A DNA stretch of 13,700 nucleotides from assembly GCA_023391015.1 (NCBI GenBank), contig JAEWBT010000019.1, positions 1 through 13,700 of the forward strand, read 5' to 3'. The notes under the pieces are model-generated. The model was not told where the DNA came from, ran no database searches, and saw only the letters and a list, made by a program, of their open reading frames with translations. Shown in pieces: positions 6,802 through 13,679 of the stretch; the first letter of the stretch is position 1, and each line of letters begins with the position of its first letter. This DNA comes from Bacteroidota bacterium (lineage in GTDB: Bacteria > Bacteroidota > Bacteroidia > Chitinophagales > Chitinophagaceae). Position numbers and translations under genes: made by a program.

Positions 6802-9252
6802 TTACACCGGGTCCACGTCAAACTGAATCTGCAGGCCGCCATTGCCGCGCTGCGCCTGTAACAGGCTGCGCTCGTGGGAAAGGCGGCGCTTTACTTCTTC
6901 TATCTTTTCCTTGCTGCGCGGACATTTAATCCACACTTCCTGCACGTATTGGTTCCGCACCTTGGCAACCAGCCCGGCAACCGGCCCCTGAATTTCTATA
7001 CCTTCCACCTTATACATCGCCTCGGCCAGGGCCAGTGCGGCGGCAGCGGCTTTCGGTTGCTCTTTATGGCGAAATACGATGCGGATAATCCGCACAAAAG
7101 GCGGATAATTAAACAGCTCGCGGTACTTGATTTCGTGGCGGTAGAAGCTGTCCACGTCGTGGTTTTGCACCCAGCCAATTGTAGGGTGGTCTTTGTTGTA
7201 GGCCTGGATAATCACCCGCCCTGCGCCGTCGCTGCGGCCCGCGCGCCCGCTCACCTGTTCCATCAACTGAAACGCCCGCTCGTTGACCCGGAAATCCGGA
7301 AACGAGAGGAGCCCGTCGGCCTGCAAAATGCCCACCAAAGCTACCGGGGCAAAATCCAACCCTTTCACTACCATCTGGGTACCCACCAGAATGTCTATTT
7401 CCTGTTGCTGCATTTTCTCCAGCAGGTCGGCAAAACTGTTTTTGTTGCGGGTGCTGTCCACGTCCATCCTTCCAACTTTCGCCCCCGGAAACACGCGCTG
7501 CACTTCCTCTTCAATCTTTTCCGTTCCAAAGCTTTTGCTGCGGATTTTATCACTGCCGCACTGCGGACAGGCATGCAACAACGGCGCTTTAGATGCGCAG
7601 TAGTGGCAGTGCATTTTGTCGGTGCTTTTGTGGTAGGTGAGACTCACCGAGCAGTTGCGGCAGTGGGGCACAAAGCCGCAGGCCGTACACAACAGAAAAG
7701 GCGCGTAGCCCCGGCGGTTTTGAAACAAAATCACCTGTTTGCGGCGGCTCAGCGCGTCCTGAATCGCCGTGACCAGTTCCGGTGTCAGCAGGTCAATGCC
7801 CTGCGAGCGGAGTTGGTCAATACCGCGGGCATCCACGACCTCAATAGCCGGCAGTTTCACGCCCTGATAGCGCTCTGTGAGGGCGGCATAGGCGTATTTT
7901 CCAGTGTCGGCGTGGTAGAGGGTTTCCACCGAGGGCGTGGCCGAGCCAAGAATCACCTGCGCGCCGTGGAGCGTGGCGAGATACATCGCCGCGTCGCGGG
8001 CGTGGAAGCGGGGCGAAGGATCGCGCTGTTTGTAGGATGGGTCGTGTTCTTCGTCGGCGATGATGAGGCCGAGGTTGTCGTAGGGCAGCCACAGCGCGGA
8101 GCGCGGACCGACCACCACGCGGTACGTACCGTTAAGAACCTTATCCCAGATTTCCACCCGTTCGTTATCGGAAAAGCGGCTGTGGTACACGCCCAGCTCT
8201 TCGCCGAAGTAGGCAAACAGGCGGGTAACGAGCTGAGTCGTCAGCCCGATTTCCGGAAGCAATAGAATAGCTTGCTTGCCTTCGGCGAGCACCTCCCGGA
8301 TTTTTTGGAGATAGAGCAGTGTTTTTCCGGAACCGGTCACGCCGTGGAGCACCGCGATGGCCTTTTCGGAAAGGCCGTGTTGCAGGGCATCGTAGGCCGT
8401 TTGCTGCGCGGGGGTAAAGTGGATTTCCTTTTGACCGTCGCTATTACGGCGGGCGAGGCGGTCCACGGTGATTTCCTCAATGGTAAAAATCCCCTTATCG
8501 GCCAAGGCTTTGAGGGAAGCCGCCGAAGCGCCGCTTTTTTCCAGCAAAGCCGCCTGGCGCACCAATCCGCTCTGGGCTTTCAGTTGCATATAAGCCAGCA
8601 AAATCTGTAATTGTTTCGGCGCTTTTCCCAGTTGGTCAAAAAGGGCTTTTTGGGCTTCTTCCGCCTCGTAACCGGCCCCGAGCAGCACCACTTTTTCAGT
8701 TTTCGGCTTGTAAGACTCCTTGACCGATTCATCTACCAGCGCCGCGCCGCGTTCCAGCAGTTCGTGGAGCACGGCCACCAGGTGACGGGGCGTTACGATG
8801 GTGCGCAGTTCGGTGATGCTGAGTTCTTTTTTCACCTGCAACGCCTCAAACGCCAGAAAGCCTTCCTCAGTCCAGAGGTCGGAGGATTCGGCAAGGCCGG
8901 TCCAGAGCAGGCGCGTTTCGCCCTGCACTTTCAGGTGGGCGGGCAGGGCAGCCTGCATCACTTCGCCGGGCGTGGCGAGGTAGTATTTGGCCAGCCACGA
9001 CCAGAACCGGATTTGGGTGCGATTGACAATCGGCGTCTCGTCCAGAATGCTGCGTAGAGGCTTGACTTCATAACCTTCTGGGCGGCGGTTGTGGAGGGCC
9101 ACCACGAGGCCGGTGTAAGTTTTATTGCCCCGCAACGCCACTTCCACGCGCATACCGATTCCGATACGCTCCTGCATTTCCAATGGAATGCCATAGGTCA
9201 GCGTTTGCGGCAGGGGCAGGGGCAGAATGATTTCGGCGTATTGGGGAAGCAC
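6802..9252 (-). CDS. priA: Primosomal protein N' (PriA), replication restart helicase
   Basis: PriA is the superfamily 2 DNA helicase that recognises stalled forks and reloads the replisome. With a GTG start at 9252 it has 816 residues, normal for Bacteroidota. The N-terminal 3'-DNA-end-binding domain opens with YAEIILPLPLPQTLTYGIP right after the start. The helicase core has Walker A GVTGSGKT (304-311), DEEH (400-403), GSATPS, GTQMVVKGLDF and QVSGRAGR. Between the two helicase lobes are eight zinc-binding cysteines (522, 525, 531, 534, 549, 552, 562, 565). The frame stays open to an ATG at 9405, but the extra 51 residues come from an intergenic repeat array and lack homology to the domain, so I prefer the GTG. 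A TTCCGGAA copy crosses the Walker A codons (8325-8332). It is convergent with the TPR gene and downstream of queA on the same strand, but 290 bp of repeats separate them. Confidence 0.96.
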   Translation of the reverse strand: MLPQYAEIILPLPLPQTLTYGIPLEMQERIGIGMRVEVALRGNKTYTGLVVALHNRRPEGYEVKPLRSILDETPIVNRTQIRFWSWLAKYYLATPGEVMQAALPAHLKVQGETRLLWTGLAESSDLWTEEGFLAFEALQVKKELSITELRTIVTPRHLVAVLHELLERGAALVDESVKESYKPKTEKVVLLGAGYEAEEAQKALFDQLGKAPKQLQILLAYMQLKAQSGLVRQAALLEKSGASAASLKALADKGIFTIEEITVDRLARRNSDGQKEIHFTPAQQTAYDALQHGLSEKAIAVLHGVTGSGKTLLYLQKIREVLAEGKQAILLLPEIGLTTQLVTRLFAYFGEELGVYHSRFSDNERVEIWDKVLNGTYRVVVGPRSALWLPYDNLGLIIADEEHDPSYKQRDPSPRFHARDAAMYLATLHGAQVILGSATPSVETLYHADTGKYAYAALTERYQGVKLPAIEVVDARGIDQLRSQGIDLLTPELVTAIQDALSRRKQVILFQNRRGYAPFLLCTACGFVPHCRNCSVSLTYHKSTDKMHCHYCASKAPLLHACPQCGSDKIRSKSFGTEKIEEEVQRVFPGAKVGRMDVDSTRNKNSFADLLEKMQQQEIDILVGTQMVVKGLDFAPVALVGILQADGLLSFPDFRVNERAFQLMEQVSGRAGRSDGAGRVIIQAYNKDHPTIGWVQNHDVDSFYRHEIKYRELFNYPPFVRIIRIVFRHKEQPKAAAAALALAEAMYKVEGIEIQGPVAGLVAKVRNQYVQEVWIKCPRSKEKIEEVKRRLSHERSLLQAQRGNGGLQIQFDVDPV

Positions 9253-9261
9253 GGGAGTAAA

Positions 9262-9340
9262 GTTGGAGCCTTCGGCGTTGGAGCTTCGCGTTGGAAGTTG
9301 TTGGAGCCCTTCGGGCGTTGGAGCGCTTAGCGTTTGAGGG
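9262..9340 (+). repeat. GTTGGAG mini-hairpin array, left arm
   Basis: Five to six heptamers of the form GTTGGAG/A (one degenerate, GTTTGAG) are separated by tiny hairpin cores: CCTTCGG, CTTCG, CCCTTCGGG and CGCTTAGCG. Most cores have a TTC or TTA loop. The array is the leader of priA and leaves its frame open. A 22-bp stretch (9299-9320) recurs inverted at 9489-9510. Confidence 0.7.
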
Positions 9341-9377
9341 ATGTTAGAAATTATCAGAGTATTGTTTGAATGTTTTT

Positions 9378-9407
9378 TCAAGATACAGGTCGTGCAAAAC
9401 CACACAA
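9378..9407 (-). promoter_or_regulatory. Possible priA promoter between the two repeat arrays
   Basis: On the minus strand TTG (9407-9405) is followed after 19 nt by TATCTTGA (9385-9378), which fits TAnnTTTG only partly. If used, transcription would start near 9371, downstream of the upstream in-frame ATG at 9405. That would force the GTG start at 9252. Confidence 0.3.
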
Positions 9408-9464
9408 GGTAAGGTGCTGTTTTGACGTTGTGGGCGTCTTCGGTGGGACTTTAACGCGCGAAAT

Positions 9465-9552
9465 GCTTCAACGTTGCAGCGCAACTTTCAACGCCCGAAG
9501 GGCTCCAACACATAGGCTTCAACGCCATCGGCTCCAACAGCGTTAGCGTTCC
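9465..9552 (-). repeat. GTTGGAG mini-hairpin array, right arm (inverted)
   Basis: The same repeat grammar as at 9262-9340 but in opposite orientation: CTCCAAC/CTTCAAC heptamers alternate with CCCGAAGGG, CCATCGG, CATAGG-like and AGCGTTAGCG cores. The last unit overlaps the end of queA, so the stop codon TAA (9545-9543) and the preceding Glu-Arg codons are part of the repeat. About 124 bp of non-repeat DNA separate the two arms. Confidence 0.7.
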
Positions 9553-10766
9553 AGATAACTGCCATCGCCGTAACTCAAAAACCGGTAGTCATGATTTAAA
9601 GCATGGTCGTAAATCTGTCGCCAGCCAGTCTCACCGGCAAAGGCGGCTACGAGCAGTAAAAGCGTAGAGTGTGGCTGGTGGAAATTGGTAATGAGGCCGC
9701 GCGTTAGTTTGAAATCATAGCCCGGTGCAATGAGAATTTGCGTGCGGGTTTGAATGGATTTTCCGGAAATTTGGAGGAAATTCAACAGGGCTGCCAGCGC
9801 TTCTTTGGGAGAAATAGCTTCGTAGAGATGTTCATAAGGTTCCCACTGGGTAACCGCGTCGCCGGTCCAGGCTACCGGAATGCCTTGGGCCAGCTTGCAA
9901 CCTATCCAATACAGGCTTTCTATCGTGCGCAGCGCCGTGGTGCCGACGGCTACAATATTTCCGGAAATCCCGGCCAAAAGTGCTTCTACGAGCGCCGCGT
10001 CAGCCTCTATCCATTCGCTGTGCATGGCGTGGCCGCTCATCGTTTCGGCTTTCACCGGCTGGAAAGTTCCCGCGCCGACGTGAAGAACCGTGTGCGCAAA
10101 ATCCACGCCTTTTTCCTTTAAATCACGCAGCAGTGCTTCCGAAAAATGCAGCGAAGCCGTCGGCGCGGCCACACTTCCGGAAATCTGCGCAAACACCGTT
10201 TGATAGCGGTCGCGGTCGTCGCCTTCCGGCTTGCGGTTCATATAGGGCGGCAGGGGAATGGCCCCGAAAACATCCAGCACTTCGGCGAACGTTAGCGCGG
10301 CATCCGACCACTCAAAGTGAATGGCAAAATCCGCTCCGGCCCGCGAAAGCACCGAAGCTGTCAGCGAAAGCCCGGAATTTTCCAGCCGCAGAATCTGACC
10401 GCTTTTCCACTTGGCTGCGCCGCCCACCATACATTGCCAATGCACTTCGCCTTTTTGCGCCAGCGCCATTTCCACACCGCCATACCGGGCATCCGGCTCC
10501 AGGCAAAATACTTCAATGACGCCGCCGGTTTCTTTTGTAAAATGCAGGCGTGCCGGAATTACCCGGCTTTGGTTGAGCACCAGCGTGGTATTGGGCGGCA
10601 GTGTGTCGGGCAGGTCGGTGAAATGGCGGTCGGTGATGACTCCTTTCTTCCAGTACAGCAGCTTTGCACGGTCGCGCTCGGGCAGCGGATGCGTAGCGAT
10701 GCGCGCTTCGGGCAGCGGGTAGTCAAAGGCCTCAATAGCAAGCGTGCGGGGATGCGGAAAAGACAA
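9543..10766 (-). CDS. queA: tRNA preQ1(34) S-adenosylmethionine ribosyltransferase-isomerase
   Basis: QueA moves the ribosyl part of S-adenosylmethionine onto 7-aminomethyl-7-deazaguanine at the wobble base of tRNA, making epoxyqueuosine. The 407-residue protein has the family motifs in order: FDYPLPEARIATHPLPERDRAKLL (14-37), IPLPPYMNRKPEGDDRDRYQ (170-189), APTASLHF (201-208, where many members have Gly at the Ser), LHVGAGTFQPVK (228-239), GTTALRTIES (275-284), TNFHQPHSTLLLLVAAFAG (360-378) and YRFLSYGDGSYLE (394-406). It is longer than the roughly 350-residue enterobacterial enzyme but similar to a Bacteroidota variant. The start is TTG at 10766: there is no ATG or GTG between the upstream in-frame TAA and the conserved N-terminus. 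Three TTCCGGAA copies lie inside it (Ile-Ser-Gly each time). The 3' end runs into the repeat array. No clear promoter was found upstream. Confidence 0.95.
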   Translation of the reverse strand: MSFPHPRTLAIEAFDYPLPEARIATHPLPERDRAKLLYWKKGVITDRHFTDLPDTLPPNTTLVLNQSRVIPARLHFTKETGGVIEVFCLEPDARYGGVEMALAQKGEVHWQCMVGGAAKWKSGQILRLENSGLSLTASVLSRAGADFAIHFEWSDAALTFAEVLDVFGAIPLPPYMNRKPEGDDRDRYQTVFAQISGSVAAPTASLHFSEALLRDLKEKGVDFAHTVLHVGAGTFQPVKAETMSGHAMHSEWIEADAALVEALLAGISGNIVAVGTTALRTIESLYWIGCKLAQGIPVAWTGDAVTQWEPYEHLYEAISPKEALAALLNFLQISGKSIQTRTQILIAPGYDFKLTRGLITNFHQPHSTLLLLVAAFAGETGWRQIYDHALNHDYRFLSYGDGSYLER

Positions 10767-11018
10767 GAAAAGACTTTTTGGGGGAAACGGACCGCAAATT
10801 TCCGGAAAAAAGAGCGTGTTTCCGGGTGGAAGGATGCGTTAAAAAAGACGTCGGTATGCATTGGCCCGGTGCAACAGGGACGTAGAAAATAAGAACGGCC
10901 TTTGGCGCAGATAGCACCATTCAATTTTCCGGGAAGCCGGCTGTTTTGCCAGAAAAAAGGCTCTTGAGCTGGCACGCTTGTTGGGCGGGAGCAGGTTCAC
11001 GCTTAAAATACTTTCCCT

Positions 11019-11388
11019 ATGAACATCCTGAAACCTGCACTGCTACTCGCCTTCCCGGCGCTCGCGCTCGCCGGCTATGTTACCGTAAACGCGCAAACGC
11101 CCGGTGGCGACAAGGGCGCGGTGTTACGTGCAGCTTTTTGACGGCAAAAACTATAAGGACGATAATATTATTGTGAAAGGACCCGGCGAATATCCCGACC
11201 TCAAAAACCTGCCCGGCTCCGATAAAGACTGGGACGACGAGGCGGATTCTTTTCAGTCGGCCCCAAACACCACCATTACTTTTTACTCCAAACCCAATTT
11301 TGCTGGCAAGTCGGTTACCTACAGGGGCGGCGCAAAAAAGCCCGCTATGGAGGAGCCACGCTCCATGAAAATTAGTTGCGGACGGTAG
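11019..11388 (+). pseudogene. Secreted beta/gamma-crystallin-like protein, frameshifted
   Basis: The ATG at 11019 starts a good signal peptide (MNILKPALLLAFPALALA, cleavage probably after VNA), but this frame stops at 11139-11141 after 40 residues. The next frame, open to 11388, encodes a crystallin-like domain: CYVQLFDGKNY, then TITFYSKPNFAGKSVTYRGG with the Y/F-x-x-x-x-F-x-G pattern of a Greek-key motif, ending in KISCGR. One extra base, most simply in the GGG run at 11114-11116, separates the halves. Removing it gives a 122-residue protein reading GDKARCYVQLFD at the join, with two cysteines at the domain ends that could form a disulphide. Calcium-binding N/D-N/D-x-x-S/T-S motifs are only partly matched (DDEADS). 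It could be a real pseudogene, phase variation or a sequencing error. A possible hairpin terminator is at 11421-11448. Confidence 0.7.
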
Positions 11389-11420
11389 CGGCTTTGGCGA
11401 TTGCAGGTACTCGTTTGCCG

Positions 11421-11448
11421 CAGCCTGTCATGCCGGTTACACAGGCTG
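11421..11448 (+). terminator. Hairpin after the crystallin-like gene
   Basis: CAGCCTGT (11421-11428) pairs with ACAGGCTG (11441-11448) around a 12-nt loop, followed only by TTTC. It is placed as a terminator, but the weak T tract leaves this uncertain. Confidence 0.35.
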
Positions 11449-11495
11449 TTTCACACAAAAAGAGTGCTGCGCTATCTCCCGCGCGAGTGTGTCCA

Positions 11496-11524
11496 AACAA
11501 AAAATTCCGGAAATTTCCGGAATT
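11496..11524 (-). terminator. Terminator built from two TTCCGGAA copies
   Basis: Positions 11503-11524 are a perfect 22-bp palindrome made of two TTCCGGAA copies whose centres are 10 bp apart. As RNA it folds into an 8-bp stem (AATTCCGG/CCGGAATT) with loop AAATTT. On the minus strand the stem is followed by a T-rich tract, TTTTGTTT, and begins 11 nt after the permease stop codon. Confidence 0.65.
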
Positions 11525-11534
11525 CTTTTGGTTT

Positions 11535-12692
11535 CTACTGCGCCGCTTTCAACACTTTTCTTCTCTTAAAATACAAGGCTATTGCGGAGCCAATGCCACA
11601 GACCACGGCAATCCAAACCATCGCGCGGACGGCAGGCAGGGTTTGCGAAAGCGTACCTTTTTCTACCAACAGAATACGAAAGGCTTTCAGAAAATGGGTG
11701 AGCGGAATGCCCGAAGCAATGGTCTGCACCCACACCGGCATCTGACTTAGCGGCCAGGTGAAACCACTCAGGATAAAACTCGGCGTGGCAATCACCATCA
11801 ATACTTCGGTGGCCTTGAGCTGATTGGGAATCAGGATGCTCACCAGAATGCCAATAAAGCTCACCGCCAACACAAATACACCGGCGACAAGGGTGAGCGC
11901 ACCCAGGTTTTCATTTACCGGAATGCGGAACCAGAAGGTGAAACCCCAATACATCAGCCAGATGCCGAAGCCCATTATCAGGTAAGGAATTACCTTGACG
12001 GCTATCATGGAAACCAGGCTGGTGCGGCGGGTAAGGTCGGCAAACGTTCCGGCCTCGTATTCGCTGGCAAAAGACAGGGCAAGCGCCAGGAGCAACACCT
12101 GCTGCAAGACCGTTGCCAACACGCCCGGCCACAGGAAATACATATAGTTGGTGCTGCGGTTGTATTTCTTGATAAAAGTGGTTTTAAACGGCTCGTAGCT
12201 TGACGCGAGCAGGCTTTCCGGCGTGCCTTGTTTGCGCAATCCTTCCATTTGGGCGCCCGCTTTGAGGGTTCCCAGCACCAGTTGAACAGCGCCGGAAGCA
12301 TAGTTGGCTGTAAGCACATTTCCGGTATTGACGATGGTTACTATTTCCGGATTGCGGCGCGTGAGCACGTCTTTTTCAAAACCTTCCGGAAAAACCACGA
12401 TACAGGTAGCGTCCAGGTCAATAGCCTCTCGGGTGAGATTCTCGTCATTGGGCTTCACCAGCGCGACGCGCAGAATTTCATTGTCCTCAAACATCTGAAT
12501 GGCACGGCGGCTCATCGTGCTTGCGTCTTCGTCCACCACAATAATGGGCAGGTCGGTAACCTTGCCTTTGGAATAGACATAGCCCAGCAAAATGGCGTAA
12601 AGCAGGGGCGCGCCAATAAAGAGAATCCGCAGGATTTTATTGTTCCAGAACAGGCGGAATTCCCGGCCCAGCAGACTCAGAAAAGCTTTCAT
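11535..12692 (-). CDS. ABC-2 type transporter permease (YhiH/YbhR-like)
   Basis: A 385-residue inner-membrane subunit of an ABC-2 exporter of the kind that works with HlyD-like adaptors. It has one N-terminal transmembrane helix (about 21-41), a large extracytoplasmic domain (about 42-180, opening with LPIIVVDEDASTMSRRAIQM) and five further helices near 185-210, 228-252, 265-289, 297-315 and 355-375. The final RRKVLKAAQ is a cytoplasmic basic tail. Length and layout are those of the YbhS/YbhR/YhiH permeases. The ATG at 12692 lies 4 bp after the stop of the HlyD gene, so the two are surely cotranscribed and the products should form one complex. No ATPase or second permease follows; a terminator comes 11 nt after the stop. 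The cargo is unknown. A TTCCGGAA copy encodes Phe-Pro-Glu at 12384. Confidence 0.92.
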   Translation of the reverse strand: MKAFLSLLGREFRLFWNNKILRILFIGAPLLYAILLGYVYSKGKVTDLPIIVVDEDASTMSRRAIQMFEDNEILRVALVKPNDENLTREAIDLDATCIVVFPEGFEKDVLTRRNPEIVTIVNTGNVLTANYASGAVQLVLGTLKAGAQMEGLRKQGTPESLLASSYEPFKTTFIKKYNRSTNYMYFLWPGVLATVLQQVLLLALALSFASEYEAGTFADLTRRTSLVSMIAVKVIPYLIMGFGIWLMYWGFTFWFRIPVNENLGALTLVAGVFVLAVSFIGILVSILIPNQLKATEVLMVIATPSFILSGFTWPLSQMPVWVQTIASGIPLTHFLKAFRILLVEKGTLSQTLPAVRAMVWIAVVCGIGSAIALYFKRRKVLKAAQ

Positions 12693-12696
12693 TTTT

Positions 12697-13650
12697 TTAG
12701 AGTTGAAGGGTAACGGTGGTTTTGGAAAATATCTCCTGTGCTTCGGCGGCGTTTACCGGCGTAACGCGGATTTCGAACAGCGATTGCTGTATTTCATAAT
12801 TGGGATAAGCAGTGGCAATATTGGCGTAGGCCGGCAGTTGCTTTACCTCGGTGATGGTCGCCGGAATATCACGGTCTGCATACACCAGATGCACCTTCAC
12901 AGCCATGCCTTTTTTGATTTTACCCAGCTCGTTTTCCGGAATTGTAAAACGGAAATAAGTGGTTCCCGGCATCGGGCCTTTAAAAAGAGTATAGCCCGGC
13001 AGCGCCAGTTCACCTTCTTTGAGGGTGATGGTGCTTACCGTCATGTCGGCGGGGGCAATCACATAACGCTCGTTTTCCGCAACAGCTACTTCCTGCAGCG
13101 CACCGAGTGCGCGGTTTTTCTGACCCAGCGCCATTTCCTGCTGCTCCATGCGTACGCCATGCGCTACGTCGGCAATTTCGGCCTGTACGGCGACAAGTTG
13201 CGCTTTGGCGCCCTGGTATTTGGCGTAAGCCTCGTCGTAGGTCTGCTGCGGAATCAGGGAATCCTGCACCATGTTTTTGAGGCGGGAAACCGATTTCTGC
13301 GCGTAGTCGTATTGCTCCTGCAAGGCACTTTTTTTGGCCTGTAGCTGCGCCAGTTGGTTGCGGGTCGCACCGGCAACGCTCATCTGGTATTGCGCAGCGG
13401 CTGATTCTACCGCACCGGCAGCCTGTGCGCGCTTGGCCGCTACTTCCGGAATATCCAGAATGGCCAGCGTGTCGCCCTTATGGACGAAGTCGCCTTCGCG
13501 GACGAGCAGCCGCTGGATACGACCGGCAATCTTTCCGGTAACCGCAATTTCTTCCTGCTCGGTCTTGCCTTGCAGAGGCGCTTCCCCGGGCTTTTGAGCG
13601 CAGCCAACGAGGAGTGCAGCGGAGCAGAGCGTAAGAATAAACTTTTTCAA
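12697..13650 (-). CDS. HlyD-family efflux adaptor, lipoprotein
   Basis: Periplasmic membrane-fusion protein that links an inner-membrane exporter to a TolC-like outer-membrane channel. The 317-residue protein starts at a TTG at 13650 with a lipoprotein signal (MKKFILTLCSAALLVGC); the lipobox is L-V-G-C with C17. The signal fits so well at this codon that a TTG start is convincing, and no upstream in-frame ATG is visible in the 50 bp left. Residues 35-69 (AVTGKIAGRIQRLLVREGDF and following) are the first half of the biotinyl/lipoyl-like domain. About 72-180 is an alpha-helical hairpin of coiled coil rich in Ala and Gln. The rest has the second lipoyl half (about 190-225) and a beta-barrel (TTYFRFTIPENELGKIKKGM). 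It overlaps nothing and is spaced 4 bp from the permease gene. The promoter must lie in or beyond the repeat at the edge. Two TTCCGGAA copies encode Ile-Pro-Glu. Confidence 0.93.
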   Translation of the reverse strand: MKKFILTLCSAALLVGCAQKPGEAPLQGKTEQEEIAVTGKIAGRIQRLLVREGDFVHKGDTLAILDIPEVAAKRAQAAGAVESAAAQYQMSVAGATRNQLAQLQAKKSALQEQYDYAQKSVSRLKNMVQDSLIPQQTYDEAYAKYQGAKAQLVAVQAEIADVAHGVRMEQQEMALGQKNRALGALQEVAVAENERYVIAPADMTVSTITLKEGELALPGYTLFKGPMPGTTYFRFTIPENELGKIKKGMAVKVHLVYADRDIPATITEVKQLPAYANIATAYPNYEIQQSLFEIRVTPVNAAEAQEIFSKTTVTLQL

Positions 13651-13679
13651 GAGAAGATGGATTTGGAGCCTCTCCCCGG

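Larger units (their letters stand above)
25..13451. repeat. TTCCGGAA highly iterated palindrome, 20 copies
   Basis: By eye the 8-bp palindrome TTCCGGAA starts at 25, 46, 1056, 1229, 2324, 2749, 2770, 4060, 4910, 8251, 8325, 9761, 9959, 10175, 10800, 11505, 11515, 12384, 12934 and 13444. Eleven copies extend to TTTCCGGAAA. Twelve are inside genes and eight lie in about 1.95 kb of intergenic DNA. Within genes all three registers occur: Phe-Arg-Lys (2 copies), Xaa-Pro-Glu (4) and Ser-Gly (6), so protein sequence does not explain the motif. I counted only about five further TCCGGA hexamers lacking the outer T and A, so the 8-mer itself is the enriched unit. There is a gap without copies from 4918 to 8250. 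The function is unknown to me; HIP1 of cyanobacteria is the closest analogy. Confidence 0.85.

Noticed and set aside
6874..8265. 463-codon open frame on the plus strand
   Set aside because: Antisense to the helicase core of priA; composition is His/Val/Arg-rich and without motifs.
11376..11750. Two overlapping plus-strand frames of 114-124 codons
   Set aside because: They run through the terminators and antisense to the permease 3' end; no protein features.
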